From positions 529,485 to 593,484 of the forward strand of contig JAKOGI010000446.1 in the NCBI GenBank assembly GCA_029747015.1: a stretch of 64,000 bases of DNA, read 5' to 3'. Both the position numbers and the translations under genes were made by a program. The notes beneath the pieces are model-generated. The model had not been told where the DNA came from and made no database searches. It saw nothing but the letters and a program-made list of their open reading frames with translations. Below are positions 50,701 to 61,000 of the stretch, piece after piece. The stretch is from Carnegiea gigantea (Eukaryota; Streptophyta; Magnoliopsida; Caryophyllales; Cactaceae). Positions within the stretch are counted from its first letter, which is position 1; every line of letters starts with the position of its first letter.

Positions 50701-53700
50701 TCACTACTGGAGAACTTAATGAAGGAGAAAAAAAAGGCAAATCTGATACTGGTGAATTAAAAAAGAAAAAAAAATTCCAAGGATACAAGAAGCTTCATTT
50801 CTATTAAGATGAAAGATGAATTTATTGAGTGTTCAATACTGTCACTAACAGATTCATTCTAGCACCTGCACCTTTCACTGACTGTACACTGGTATAAAAG
50901 TCCACAAAAGGTAAATGAGATCGGGCTGCTGGCAAGAAAGCTCAGATTAGTACCTCAGTTTTTGCAGATCCGATCACTTCAAAAGTTTCCAAGTCCCAAA
51001 ATTTAACAGTCCTATCAGCTGAGCCTGCAATTTTTTTGGGAAAGTAGAGGGTCAAGTTAGCAGCACAAAAGAAATGAAAAATTAGCATAGTGCATCAGTG
51101 TTGGCACAAGGAGAATTCAAAGGGGAGGGATGATGCTCACATGTCCACAAGGGAGCGGGGGAGGGGGGGTTAGAGAGAAATATCAGATAATATACAAAGG
51201 GAACATTATGATACAAAAGCAATGGACATTCACACAAGTGACAAGACTCATTATGCTATAGCTCATCCAACTCATGAGGAATCAAGTTCTTTAAACAACA
51301 AGGAAATATGAGGTCGCATGAACGCGTATTTAAGAAAGTTGTGTCAATCATATACCATAAATCAATAGTAAAGACCAGTAAGGTAAAGTAAAGGGCAGCA
51401 TCAGTAAACAATTGATTTATATTAGTTGCTAACCCACAACGTACATCACGCTTTATTTCCGTACATGGAAAGGCGATGTAATTAAAAAGGATGACCACCA
51501 CCATCCAGTATGTAGGTTTCGGGAAGATTTAGATGTACAGACTGAGACTCATGACCTGTTTACCAACTATAAATTCACAATGCTATCAACTATCAAGCAT
51601 ACATCATCCATCCTGAAAGGTAAGCTGCTAAGTGGAAGATCGACCACCGATATTATACCTTTCCATGCCCTTCCTCCTCATACTCATTTGGCAAATATAA
51701 ACATATAGAAAGACACACTTTCACCTAGAGCACAAGTATTATAACTTACCAAACAGGTTACAATGAAATTGAGTTATATTCAATAAGCATAAGCTGGTGT
51801 GGGAAACAATGAAACATAGTCATGTTTATACATCTACTAGTGCACAATCTGTGATATTATGATGCACAAATGAATGTTACAGATCAATCTAGCACTTAAA
51901 AGTTTCCCCAGAAAACTATCATACCTTCAAATAGAAAAATTAAATTCCAGATAACATACTGGGTATATCTACACTGACAAGTTCTACTGCTTTGTGTTAA
52001 CCAAATTGACTATAAAGGAAATATCCATACCTGTGGCTAGGAGAAACTCAAGCGGATGGAAGTCTATGGATCTGATATGACCATCATGGTACTTCAAATC
52101 ATGCAACAACTTTCCCGCAGTCAAATCCCATATCTGTACACGGAAGATGCATTAGCAAAAATAATCCACACAGATTCTGAATGGCACTTCAGAATGCAGG
52201 AAGTTGACATCTAACGCCCATCTTACCTTTACAGCATTATCATATCCACCAGAAACAACCCATCGACCATCAGGTGTGAACTTAACAACATTGATCCCTT
52301 CAGTATGGCCTTTATATGTGTGGATGCAGCCTTTCTTCCTTATATCCCAAATCTTTAGGTCAGTATCTGCTGAACCAGATGCAAAAAATTCTCCAAACGG
52401 ATGGAACTCCCCAGAAGTACAGTTGGATCTGTGACCAGTAAGAGTCCGAACCACTACGCTTCAAAACAAGCAGTGATCTTATTAGAAAGGAAGTCTATTC
52501 AAATTGACTATGATTCTAACCAGTAAATGAGTCCAAAGACCCAACTATGTCGAGCAAAACTTCATACTACATATTCAGTTATTCACCATCATTAATCTTA
52601 CAATGGAGTTATATCAATAATCTGACTGTTATTCCAGATCTCAATGTCTCATTGGATGCCTTAATCATAGAATACCAAACAGTATATTGTCCACATCAAA
52701 TTACACAAGCAGGTAAGATATTAACAAACTCACTTTTAGCCTCTTCCAGATCCCACAATTTTATAGTACCAGAAGAAGCTCCAGCAAGGACCAATACCTC
52801 TGCTGAATCAAAAGCCAAACTTTCAACTGGAGTTGTATGACCACACAAGCTCTGCAAATACCAAGAGCAATAGTCATGATGCATCAGAGATCGGCTGGAA
52901 ATTCCAACAACGTAAACATCATAACACTACAGAGAGCATGTTAAATGCAGCATGGGGAAGCAGCCTACAGACAAACTGGGCTTCACAATTAACCATCATA
53001 ACCAGACTTCCATTACAGGGCTCAGTGATTGTACCCTTCCTGCTTCCCAAAATAATAAATTTCCCATTAAACTTGCCTACTCCATGTAGTGAATATATCT
53101 GGATGTGATAAATTCATAGAGTATCCCATAGTTTCTCATTTAGCTTATTCTCTTTGCCTCATTTACTCATCCTCTATTACATTCTTTTTTTTGGTTTTTG
53201 GGGGGGGGGGGGGTAACATTCAATCCTGTATCTAAACAGCCAAAACCTCCTCCTAAGTAACAACTAAATAAAGGCATTGTACCTAAATACTGCTAATTAT
53301 AGCCCTACATCAAGATCCTCATTTCAGGTCAAGTTTTTCCTTGAAAAGTAAAAATACCAAAATTACAAACAACCCGATTGTAAAAATGAATATAGTTACC
53401 AAAGAGCATATTGCTCACAAATAATATATTTTGAATCATCCCATGTAATTTAATTCACAAAAACATTTCATAACCGGCAAAACAACCCTTTTTCAACATT
53501 TCCAATCAAATTGTACCCATACTCCAAGCTTTAAGAGTCATGTTCTCCCCTCACACACCCCCCCCAACCAAAAAAAAAAAAAATAAATCCCTCTTCTTCT
53601 CTGATAACCATGAAACTGTTGCTTGAGCACCTGGAATCCCATGATCCTATTATGAAACTTGGTGCAGAACACATGATGTGCTCTAAAACCGGTCAAAATG

Positions 53701-54279
53701 AAGCTTCATTAAACTTCCCAATCACACAGCGACACAGATGGATCACTAAAATTCCATGTCTAAGTCAAAAGGGCGGTTGGAAATGGAATAAAGAACGGAA
53801 CTGACCATCAAAGACGTGGGTTTTCCAATTGCCCACAAATTCACTTTATGATCATCTCCACCCGTCAGAAGAAGCCGGCATGCCTTCTTGCCAATCCGAA
53901 GACAATTCACATTTGCTGAGTGTGCTATAAATTCCTCTTCACATTCAATTTTGGTCAAGGAAACAAGAAAACACACGCATTCACTCAAAACCCCATGAAC
54001 ATGAACTAAATGTCAGATACATGAAACAAAAAACTAAATCCTTTCTCCAAAATTTTCATCTCAAACGAACAAACACCAAGAGGGGGTGGGAGACTTCGTC
54101 CTTTTTTTCACAAAAAAACAAGACCCACATCAAAGACAGGTCTTTATTGCAAAGAAATCAAAGGGGTGTCCCAGAACTGAGAAATAGATCAAAGATTGAC
54201 AAAATGAGGCAAACTCAACTGCAATTTGACAATGTCAAATGCCCAAAAGGATACGAAGCTTATATCCACGTTTCGCCAT
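44189..54279 (-). CDS. KTN80: Katanin p80 WD40-repeat regulatory subunit
   Basis: Exons on the minus strand: 54255-54279, 53806-53936, 52734-52851, 52227-52453, 52031-52133, 50954-51024, 50206-50280, 49979-50122, 49667-49847, 48113-48553, 47370-47423, 47146-47288, 45601-45726, 45263-45337, 45026-45138, 44598-44711, 44382-44450, 44189-44255; 2277 nt, 758 aa. The N-terminus [15 protein letters not shown] is followed by WD40 repeats to about residue 298 ([36 protein letters not shown]). A Ser/Pro-rich variable linker covers about 299-571, and the con80 domain 572-758. The subunit targets and regulates the p60 AAA ATPase that severs microtubules at branch points and crossovers in the plant cortex; con80 binds p60. 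The 25-nt first coding exon was chosen because it alone restores the conserved [11 protein letters not shown] start. The last exon was recognised because RRG..LA..A.EL.LVLQD, typical of the family end, follows a donor at the apparent stop of exon 17. Confidence 0.95.
46185..46218. repeat. (GT)n followed by a T-run
   Basis: About 12 GT units, then about 10 T and GGGG, at the LINE 3' border. The T-run is read as the reverse complement of the LINE poly(A) tail. Confidence 0.85.
46205..47019 (-). pseudogene. 5'-truncated L1-type LINE in a KTN80 intron
   Basis: The minus strand encodes an L1 ORF2 C-terminal piece: [20 protein letters not shown], then a zf-RVT motif [18 protein letters not shown], a frame change, then [15 protein letters not shown]. 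It ends near 46210 with TTATCCCC followed by an A-run (T-run on the plus strand) beside a (GT)n array. It lies in the same orientation as the host gene, inside the intron between the exons at 47146 and 45726, and does not interrupt coding sequence. Little decay compared with the relic at 22685-23690 suggests a younger insertion. Confidence 0.8.
47549..47711. repeat. Compound (TGCA)/(GT)/(GC..GT)/(GA) microsatellite
   Basis: In order: a TGCATGCATGCATGCATG block, a (GT)n block with GC interruptions (GTGCGCGG, GTGCGTGCGTGC), another (GT)n, and a run of about 18 GA units. It lies in the KTN80 intron between the exons at 47423 and 48113. Confidence 0.95.
48869..49316. repeat. 227-bp tandem duplication in a KTN80 intron
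   Basis: Two head-to-tail copies begin at 48869 and 49096 with GCTGAATCTTGAATGCCTC and end near GATGAAGCAGCTGTTT. I count only a handful of differences (for example tcggga/tcagga, tgtattg/tgtatcg, ggaagg/ggaacg, catg/aagt), roughly 97% identity, implying a recent event. Confidence 0.93.
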
Positions 54280-54471
54280 TGAAACCCAACAGAGAAGTGA
54301 TCATTCAACAGAGGAAAAGGTGGGTGAGAGAAAATCAAATCCGGCGAGAGAATTTAGGAGCCTTGGATTTGCTTTGAAATACGGAAAAGGAAAAAGAGAA
54401 GGAAGGTTCTTTTCCTTGTGGGCATTGGTGTATGGGGATTGGGGAAAGACGAGATTTTGGGTTGGGATTGG

Positions 54472-54497
54472 GGAGAGAGAGAGAGAGAGAGAGAGAA
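54472..54497. repeat. (GA)n run in the KTN80 leader region
   Basis: About 12 GA units 190-220 bases upstream of the KTN80 ATG; it reads as (CT)n on the transcribed strand. CT-rich leaders are common in plant housekeeping genes. Confidence 0.85.
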
Positions 54498-55101
54498 TGG
54501 AAAAATGGAGAAAGAAATGGGAGAATGAGCAGTGAAGAAGAGTTCAAAGGAAGAGAGATTGTGTCTGTTTGGACTGATAGGAGATCCGGTAGTAGCAGAA
54601 CTGTTGCTTGTTTTGGTGACGCTGATGAAGGCCTTCACGCCGGAATTTTGCTGTCTTTCCTTTTCTCACAGGCTACCATTACCAAATCCCATACAAATTT
54701 TCCCTTTTCCCTCCCTCCCTTCTTGACTCTCTTTTCCTTTTTTTCTTTTTTTAACCTGAAGTACGAAATTCAGGGTTGAGACTACTATATCAAATTTCTC
54801 CACATCTCGTCTCGTGATGAAAATTTTTGAATATTGAAAACATGAAATTAAATTTCCGAACTCATATATGATTGCAAACTTAACAAATGGCCTACTCTAA
54901 TTTAGTCTCAAACAAAAATTCGCCTAAATTGAATTGAATTTAACTTCCCCCCTTCAAGTTGCTTCTCTTTGAAATATAAATTTATTAAACCAAACATCAA
55001 TTGATCTATGATCAGCTCAAACTGAATATGACATGACCTATATTACATTGAAACCAAAATCCCGTTATCTCACATGAAATCAAAGTAATTTGCTTGCTCG
55101 T

Positions 55102-55314
55102 CTAAATGACTAATATAGTGTGTCATTGTCATTAACTAATAAATGAGCTATTGTTATAACTAAATGGCTAATATAGTGTGTCATTGTCATTGCTTCTGAA
55201 GGGACCTTGCGTGTCTTCATCTTATAGCCTTTGGCAGCAAAAACGGTGAAGAAGGCCGAGATTGTTGGGTAGGCTAAATGGCTAATGTAATGTGTCATTG
55301 TCATTAACTAATAA
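55102..55314. repeat. Three-copy short direct repeat
   Basis: CTAAATGRCTAATATAGTGT plus GTCATTGTCATT recurs at 55102, 55160 and 55274 (the last with TAATGTAATGTG). The first and third copies continue AACTAATAAA. The 80 bases between copies 2 and 3 are unique. Confidence 0.85.
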
Positions 55315-55982
55315 AGTACATAATTGATATCATGCATATGCTTTTAAATATGATATGAATGTGATTTAGAATTTGTATGCTTATGTCAATCTTTTGATTT
55401 TTCTTCACGCACCTCTTTCCCTTTTTTTTTTTTTAAAAAAACTTTGATAATAAGATACATTGAGTTGTCTAAAGTTTGCTATTTGCTAATTATGATTTAC
55501 TTGTTGTAGTCATGTTAATTAAGTGATTTTATGCATGAGCTTATACATTAATCTAATAACTCATCATTTTTTGTGTCATAGATGTGAAACCAACACCAAG
55601 ATCCATGAAGATAAAATTTGATTTTCTTAATAAAGTCTCAACAATTCATCTTTTAAATTTTATCAATCAAGTGAGTCACTTATTATTAATACCCACGTAG
55701 GCTGTTATGCATATGATCATTGAGTATTGACCGACGCAACCATCTTGTATCAGTAATGTTGCATTTTTGGACAAACCGAGCCTACACTTGGTGATTTGAC
55801 CCTGTATCCAAAAACTTGAACATAGAACACTGGACCTTGGAGTGAGGGCTCTATTTATGTACAGAATTGGCAGTGAGGCTGATATGCATAATGTATGTGG
55901 GAGAGACAATTCTCATAAGTCACAAGAATATGGTCATGTTACGTTGATGTCTTCAAGGTGTCAGTAAACCAGAACTTGTGGT

Positions 55983-56648
55983 TGTTAGAGTAATGGCAAC
56001 AAGATATACTTTTCTTTCCCTCTCTCTCTTTCACAATTGTCCCATATGGAACTTTTGGGTGGTGATTTGAGGGGTTCATATATTCCATTCTCCTTTCCCT
56101 TGTTGAATAACTTGAGACCAGACTTTATGGGGTTGAGGGTGCCTAGGCTGTAGGTTGAATCTAACTTTTTGGGAGAAATCTGCTTAAACATTTTCGAAAT
56201 AGATTGTGCTAAATCTTCCGTAAATCGCTCCCTACCGTTATAGTCTTTCTGATTTTTCTCCTCACCTTGAATGCTACCAGATCTTCTGCCTCATTCTATG
56301 TGCTTAATGGCCAGATTTTTGGCTTCATCTTACGTCATTTTAATGGCTTTGTAACAGCTACTTTTCCCCTATAAATAGAGGCCTTAGCAGCAGGGTTCAA
56401 TAGTCCAGCTCTCACTTTTGTCTCCTCTCTTCTTCTTCTTCTCTGCATTCTGGGTTACATACTACATACTCCAAACTTTTGGCCACGAAGTGCACGCGTT
56501 CAAGAGTGCTGAGTTAACCTTGGGGAGCAACCGGCTGTATCGATTTGCACCATAGTCGAGTCGTAATTACTTTTCAAGGCAGTGGTTTCTCCACGATTCA
56601 GTTAATTCTGTCGATCTTCCAGCCATTGCTATTCTTATTCTTCCAACA
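55983..56648 (+). mobile_element. Solo LTR, 666 bp, with 5-bp target-site duplication
   Basis: It starts TGTTAG and ends CCAACA, the TG..CA ends of an LTR. It is flanked on both sides by GTGGT (55978-55982 and 56649-56653), a perfect 5-bp duplication. It contains a TATAAATA at 56370-56377, a CTCTTCTTCTTCTTCTC stretch as in LTR leaders, and no internal retrotransposon sequence on either side. This is the product of recombination between the two LTRs of one element. Copia or Gypsy cannot be told from the LTR alone. Confidence 0.88.
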
Positions 56649-57592
56649 GTGGTTAGTGTGTTCATAACTGGATTGATTTTAGGTTCAAAACCAATGCAAC
56701 TCTAAACAATTTGGTAACTTGTAAGAGAGAAATAGTTCTAGTTAAGAACTCTCATGGTTTGTCAAACTTTAAAAACAAATAAGGCATTTGTGTACCTTAT
56801 TGAGATTTAAAAAAATGAAAGATTAAAAAAGGGGTGCATGCTTTTTCCAAATGACGTGATCAATTAAAGAGCCAAGTCATTGTCATCTGGTAAGCTGATG
56901 TAGACATAAATACCAAAAAACATATGGTTGGGCATTCAATTATTCACATCACATCTGAAATCTGTTTTAATTTATTTCCCTATAAATAATATTTTTTTAA
57001 CTATTTTATTTTTTTTTTCTGCATCAAATTTATACTCTCATTTCTTTTTTCTGATCACAAAGAAGTAAATTAATTAATAAGCGAATTACAACTTTTCTAT
57101 CCACTAATTTAGATTAATATAGATAAACACATCAAAGCCTGCTTTGAAGCTGTACAGAAAGTATGTAACAATATAAAAACATACGACAAAGAAAATGAAT
57201 AATCAAAAATGAAATATGATTTTCTAATGAATACAAAAATATAGAAAGAAGGGTAAAGCTTAGAATTAAATATACAGTGAGATAAGGACATACTAACTTT
57301 CTCATCCACTGAAGACTAAATAAATCTTTTTCCCCTGTACATATAACATGTTTATTATTATTATTACTGTGCTGCTTAAAAAACAAAGGACATATAACGA
57401 TTATCCAAAGGACACATTCCACTGATGTAAAGAAGAAATTTTGTTTCCTGCCCTCTTCCTGTCACATCATTTCCTTAACCAATAATTGTTGATGCAGATC
57501 TAAAATGCAGCTGCCAATTTATAGTAATGTACTCAAGTATATTTTTTAAAAATCTCTTGACAAAATAAATACGAACTGAAAATAGGTACCCT

Positions 57593-57684
57593 CCAGTTAA
57601 CTTGTGACCAAATGCGTTCGAACAGAGGATCTCCATCTTTGCTGGAGAACTTAGCATACAGAATGTAATACTTGAGTTCTTGAA
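57593..57684 (-). other. Exon-like open segment of unknown origin
   Basis: The minus strand encodes LKYYILYAKFSSKDGDPLFE followed by RIWSQVNWR in one frame, ending AGG before a donor-like gtacct. The composition looks coding, but I recognise no family and found no compatible flanking exon. It lies downstream of the SRF stop, so it could be a decayed gene fragment or chance. Confidence 0.25.
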
Positions 57685-58028
57685 TTCATGAAGATTTTAC
57701 GTGACATCAGTACATCACTCAGAAGTCATAACAAAGGCACACAAAAATCATACCCTATGTAATATTACATTACAGTTTACATACACTCTAGCACGCCCAT
57801 CAGTGCAATGAGCGACAAAAACTAATCCAAACGATAATAATAGAAGAATAAATCGAATGTCCAGAATCGTCCACATCATCTAAGCCTGTGGCTCTTGCAT
57901 CAGGCTGTTGATGACATTCAAGTGACAAACTTTCATATCTTTTTACCATGTTGCCCAAAAACTCAAGTGCTTCAGTTAATGGGGCTTTTGATCTATGAAT
58001 GCCGTAAACCAGCTGATCTTTTGTTTGA

Positions 58029-61000
58029 TCAGGGCCCTCTCTGCATCATGTTTAATAGCTTCTGTACTATCTCTGACATCGGAGGCCTGAATTCTGGCTC
58101 AGCCTGGACCAAAAACGATTAAGGGCGTGGGATGGTGTACAATGTTAACCTTTCTAAAACATAAACAGTTACTGTACAAACGTTTCCACAACAGCTAATT
58201 ATTTTTTGGGATCGAACATTCTATGATCTTGCCTTAGATTAACTTCTCACCAAATTCTTAGGACCGCAATAGAAATTCTTACGGTCTCACCAAAGTCTCC
58301 ACAAAGGCGAACAATTTGGGACACCTAAGTCATGTGTTTATATGCTTCTGTTTCCTTTTCTTTCCCCTTGTTTCTTTTTCTGGGGACTGGATCTAGACCT
58401 AGCAAACAGGTCATTTGGTTTGGGTACAAGTCGTGTTAAATTTGGTTCGGGCCAAGCAACATTTTGGTTCTGTTTGGGCAAGGTAAACTTTGGCTCGGGT
58501 CACCTAATTTTTAGTCCAATAAGCTTGTCACGCAAAAATGAACAACTTTGTTGGAAATTTCGGGTCGGGTATGGTTCGATTCGGGTTAATTCGGGTTTCA
58601 GCTCTATTTTCGGGTGAGCTTATTTCGGATGTTGGGTTGGGTATCAGTCTGGATCATTCGGTTCGGATTTCGGGTCTCAGGTCAGTTTTGCCAAGTTTTG
58701 CTAGGTCTCACTGGATGTGGTAAAGGCAAATCAAAGGCAACAGAAGAGAGCGAAAACCTCACCTGAACACAAAGGGAAATTATATCTGCAAAATGGGATA
58801 ATGACTTGGAAGGATATGATCCTTCTAGAGAAGGATCTACCATCTTGGATAGTGCATTGATGTCATGAAGTTGAGAAATTGCCCACCTAACAAGATATTG
58901 CTCTCCTCGTGGGCGAGTCCTACACAATAGTACAAAGGATGTCAAAATTATGCAGATTATAGAATTGCCATACATAGAGCCAAAGACTTGCACCGGAAAT
59001 CAAACCTGTCATAGGGCTTCCTGCCAGTAAGAAGTTCTAGCATTACGACTCCAAAGCTGTAAACATCACTCTGTTGAGTATATATTCCCAGTTCCAGCTC
59101 CGGAGCACCATATCCGCTTGACAACTGCAAGCAATGGCAACATAATCAACAAACCAACCCTTAAGAAGTTATGGTAAAGAAATCATTGCAAGGAAAATCA
59201 TCTGACATGAAGACTGCCAGAAGAGGGCATACCTGAATTGCATAACTATCCAATATCAGATAAGCCAGACCAGAATCCGAGACAAGTGGTTCAAAATTGT
59301 CGTCAAGGAGAATATTTGAAGACTTGAAGTTCTTATGTACAACAGGTGGCTTGCAGACCTCATGCAAATACCTTCACCACAAATTGAAATAACAAAATTA
59401 AGTCCTCCACAGTCTGATTTCCGCTATCTGCTTTAGCTTATGCCCAGTTGAAAACAAGACTTGCGTAATCCTGGAATTATTGTCAAGATGCAATGCACCG
59501 GTAGTACCGTACATCCCCTCAAGCATAAATCATGCATCTCACTTGAGGGTCCCACATTCGAGGATCTCCCCCCCACCCCCCGGGCGGCCCGTGTGTAAAA
59601 TTCCAAGCCTAGACTTCACGCTGTTTTCTTTTTTAAAGTAAGAAGGAAATAAAGTTCATGACAAAGACTAGTTCTAAGTCATGTGGTCATAACCACTTAC
59701 TCAACAGCTTTTGCAGCTCCAAGGGCAATTCTGATGCGCACATTCCATGAAAGTTTTTTATGGATCTCATCATCCAGATGCAATGCATCATACAGTGTCC
59801 CGTTGTTGCAGAATTCATAAACAATCAACCTTTGCCCATATTCAGCGCAGTAACCAACAGTCTTGATGATGTTATCATGTTGGATTTTGGAAAGACCAAA
59901 AAGTAGTTGAGCGAATTCATCTTCACTCTGCTCTCTTGAAACAACATTATTAAGTTTCTTCACTGCCACGAGCTATACATGGATGCAGGGCAGAGAAACT
60001 TGGGTTAGTCCACCAGGAAAGCATAAAAAATCCTTTTTTTAAAAAATCAAAAGGAAAGCATAAAACATCGAATATAAAGAGAACAGCGGTCTGTATCCTT
60101 TTGCAGATGTAGTTGTGATAAAAAGCCTAAAGATGCCAAGAACTTGACTTGATTTGTCTTGCACAACGGATACACACATGAGAAAGGGAAAGAGCAAGAA
60201 TCGCCCTTACAATATCTTATTCTGTTGGTCAAAATCAGAACAAAAGAAATTTATGGTTTGTGGTCTAAGATATTCCTATTGAAAACAATGTTCCCAAGTG
60301 GAGCTCAGTAATATTTCTTCTCTTCAACATTTAATCTCCATCGGCTGAGTGCATGATCTAGTTTTTAACAGTCATACACCTGACTCCAGAGGGAAATTTC
60401 AAAGGTGAAGATTTTTTTGGCAAAATGCTTAGAGAAGAGCTAAAACAATCATCATAAAATTGGAAAGCCCATTACAGAAAAGTTAGTTGCTCAAGAATTC
60501 TCACCTTTCCATCAGGAAGTTCAGCCCTATAAACACTGCCCAGCATTCCTTCACCAATGAGATTCTCTTGAGAAAAGCTGTTGGTATACTGTTGGAGCAA
60601 TGCAACTGTGAAAGACTTCACTGAGCTTGGAAAGGCAGGATTTTGATTTTTAGTCAATGTTGTTGGTGTGATTGGACTCAGCGTAATATTCTCATTAGAA
60701 AAGTGGCGAGGAGGTGGAATTGGGCGAGTTGGCATAGAGCTCACATTTTTTCTGGTCATGTCCATAGCATAAGCATCCTTAACCGTGGCAACTGGAGCAT
60801 CTTCTTTTGTATATGCTATTTGCTTATGATCTTTAATGCTCACATTTGGAATCTTCACAGCAGTTTCTTGGGATGCTGTAAAAACAATAGAACAAAAATG
60901 TTTGACATCTAAAAGAAATCCATAAAGAGGAAAGACAAAAACCTAACAAATGAAGGTTTTTTTTGTTTTTTTTTGGGGGGGGGGGGGGGTGGGTAGGGCA

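Larger units (their letters stand above)
54560..57592. other. Intergenic region between KTN80 and the SRF gene
   Basis: It contains a three-copy short repeat cluster at 55102-55314, the solo LTR at 55983-56648, and AT-rich sequence with decayed ends. No supported gene was found. Confidence 0.65.

Noticed and set aside
53746..53988. KTN80 start at [11 protein letters not shown]..
   Set aside because: The conserved [11 protein letters not shown] start is restored by the 25-nt exon at 54255-54279 spliced to 53936; the extra residues are intron.
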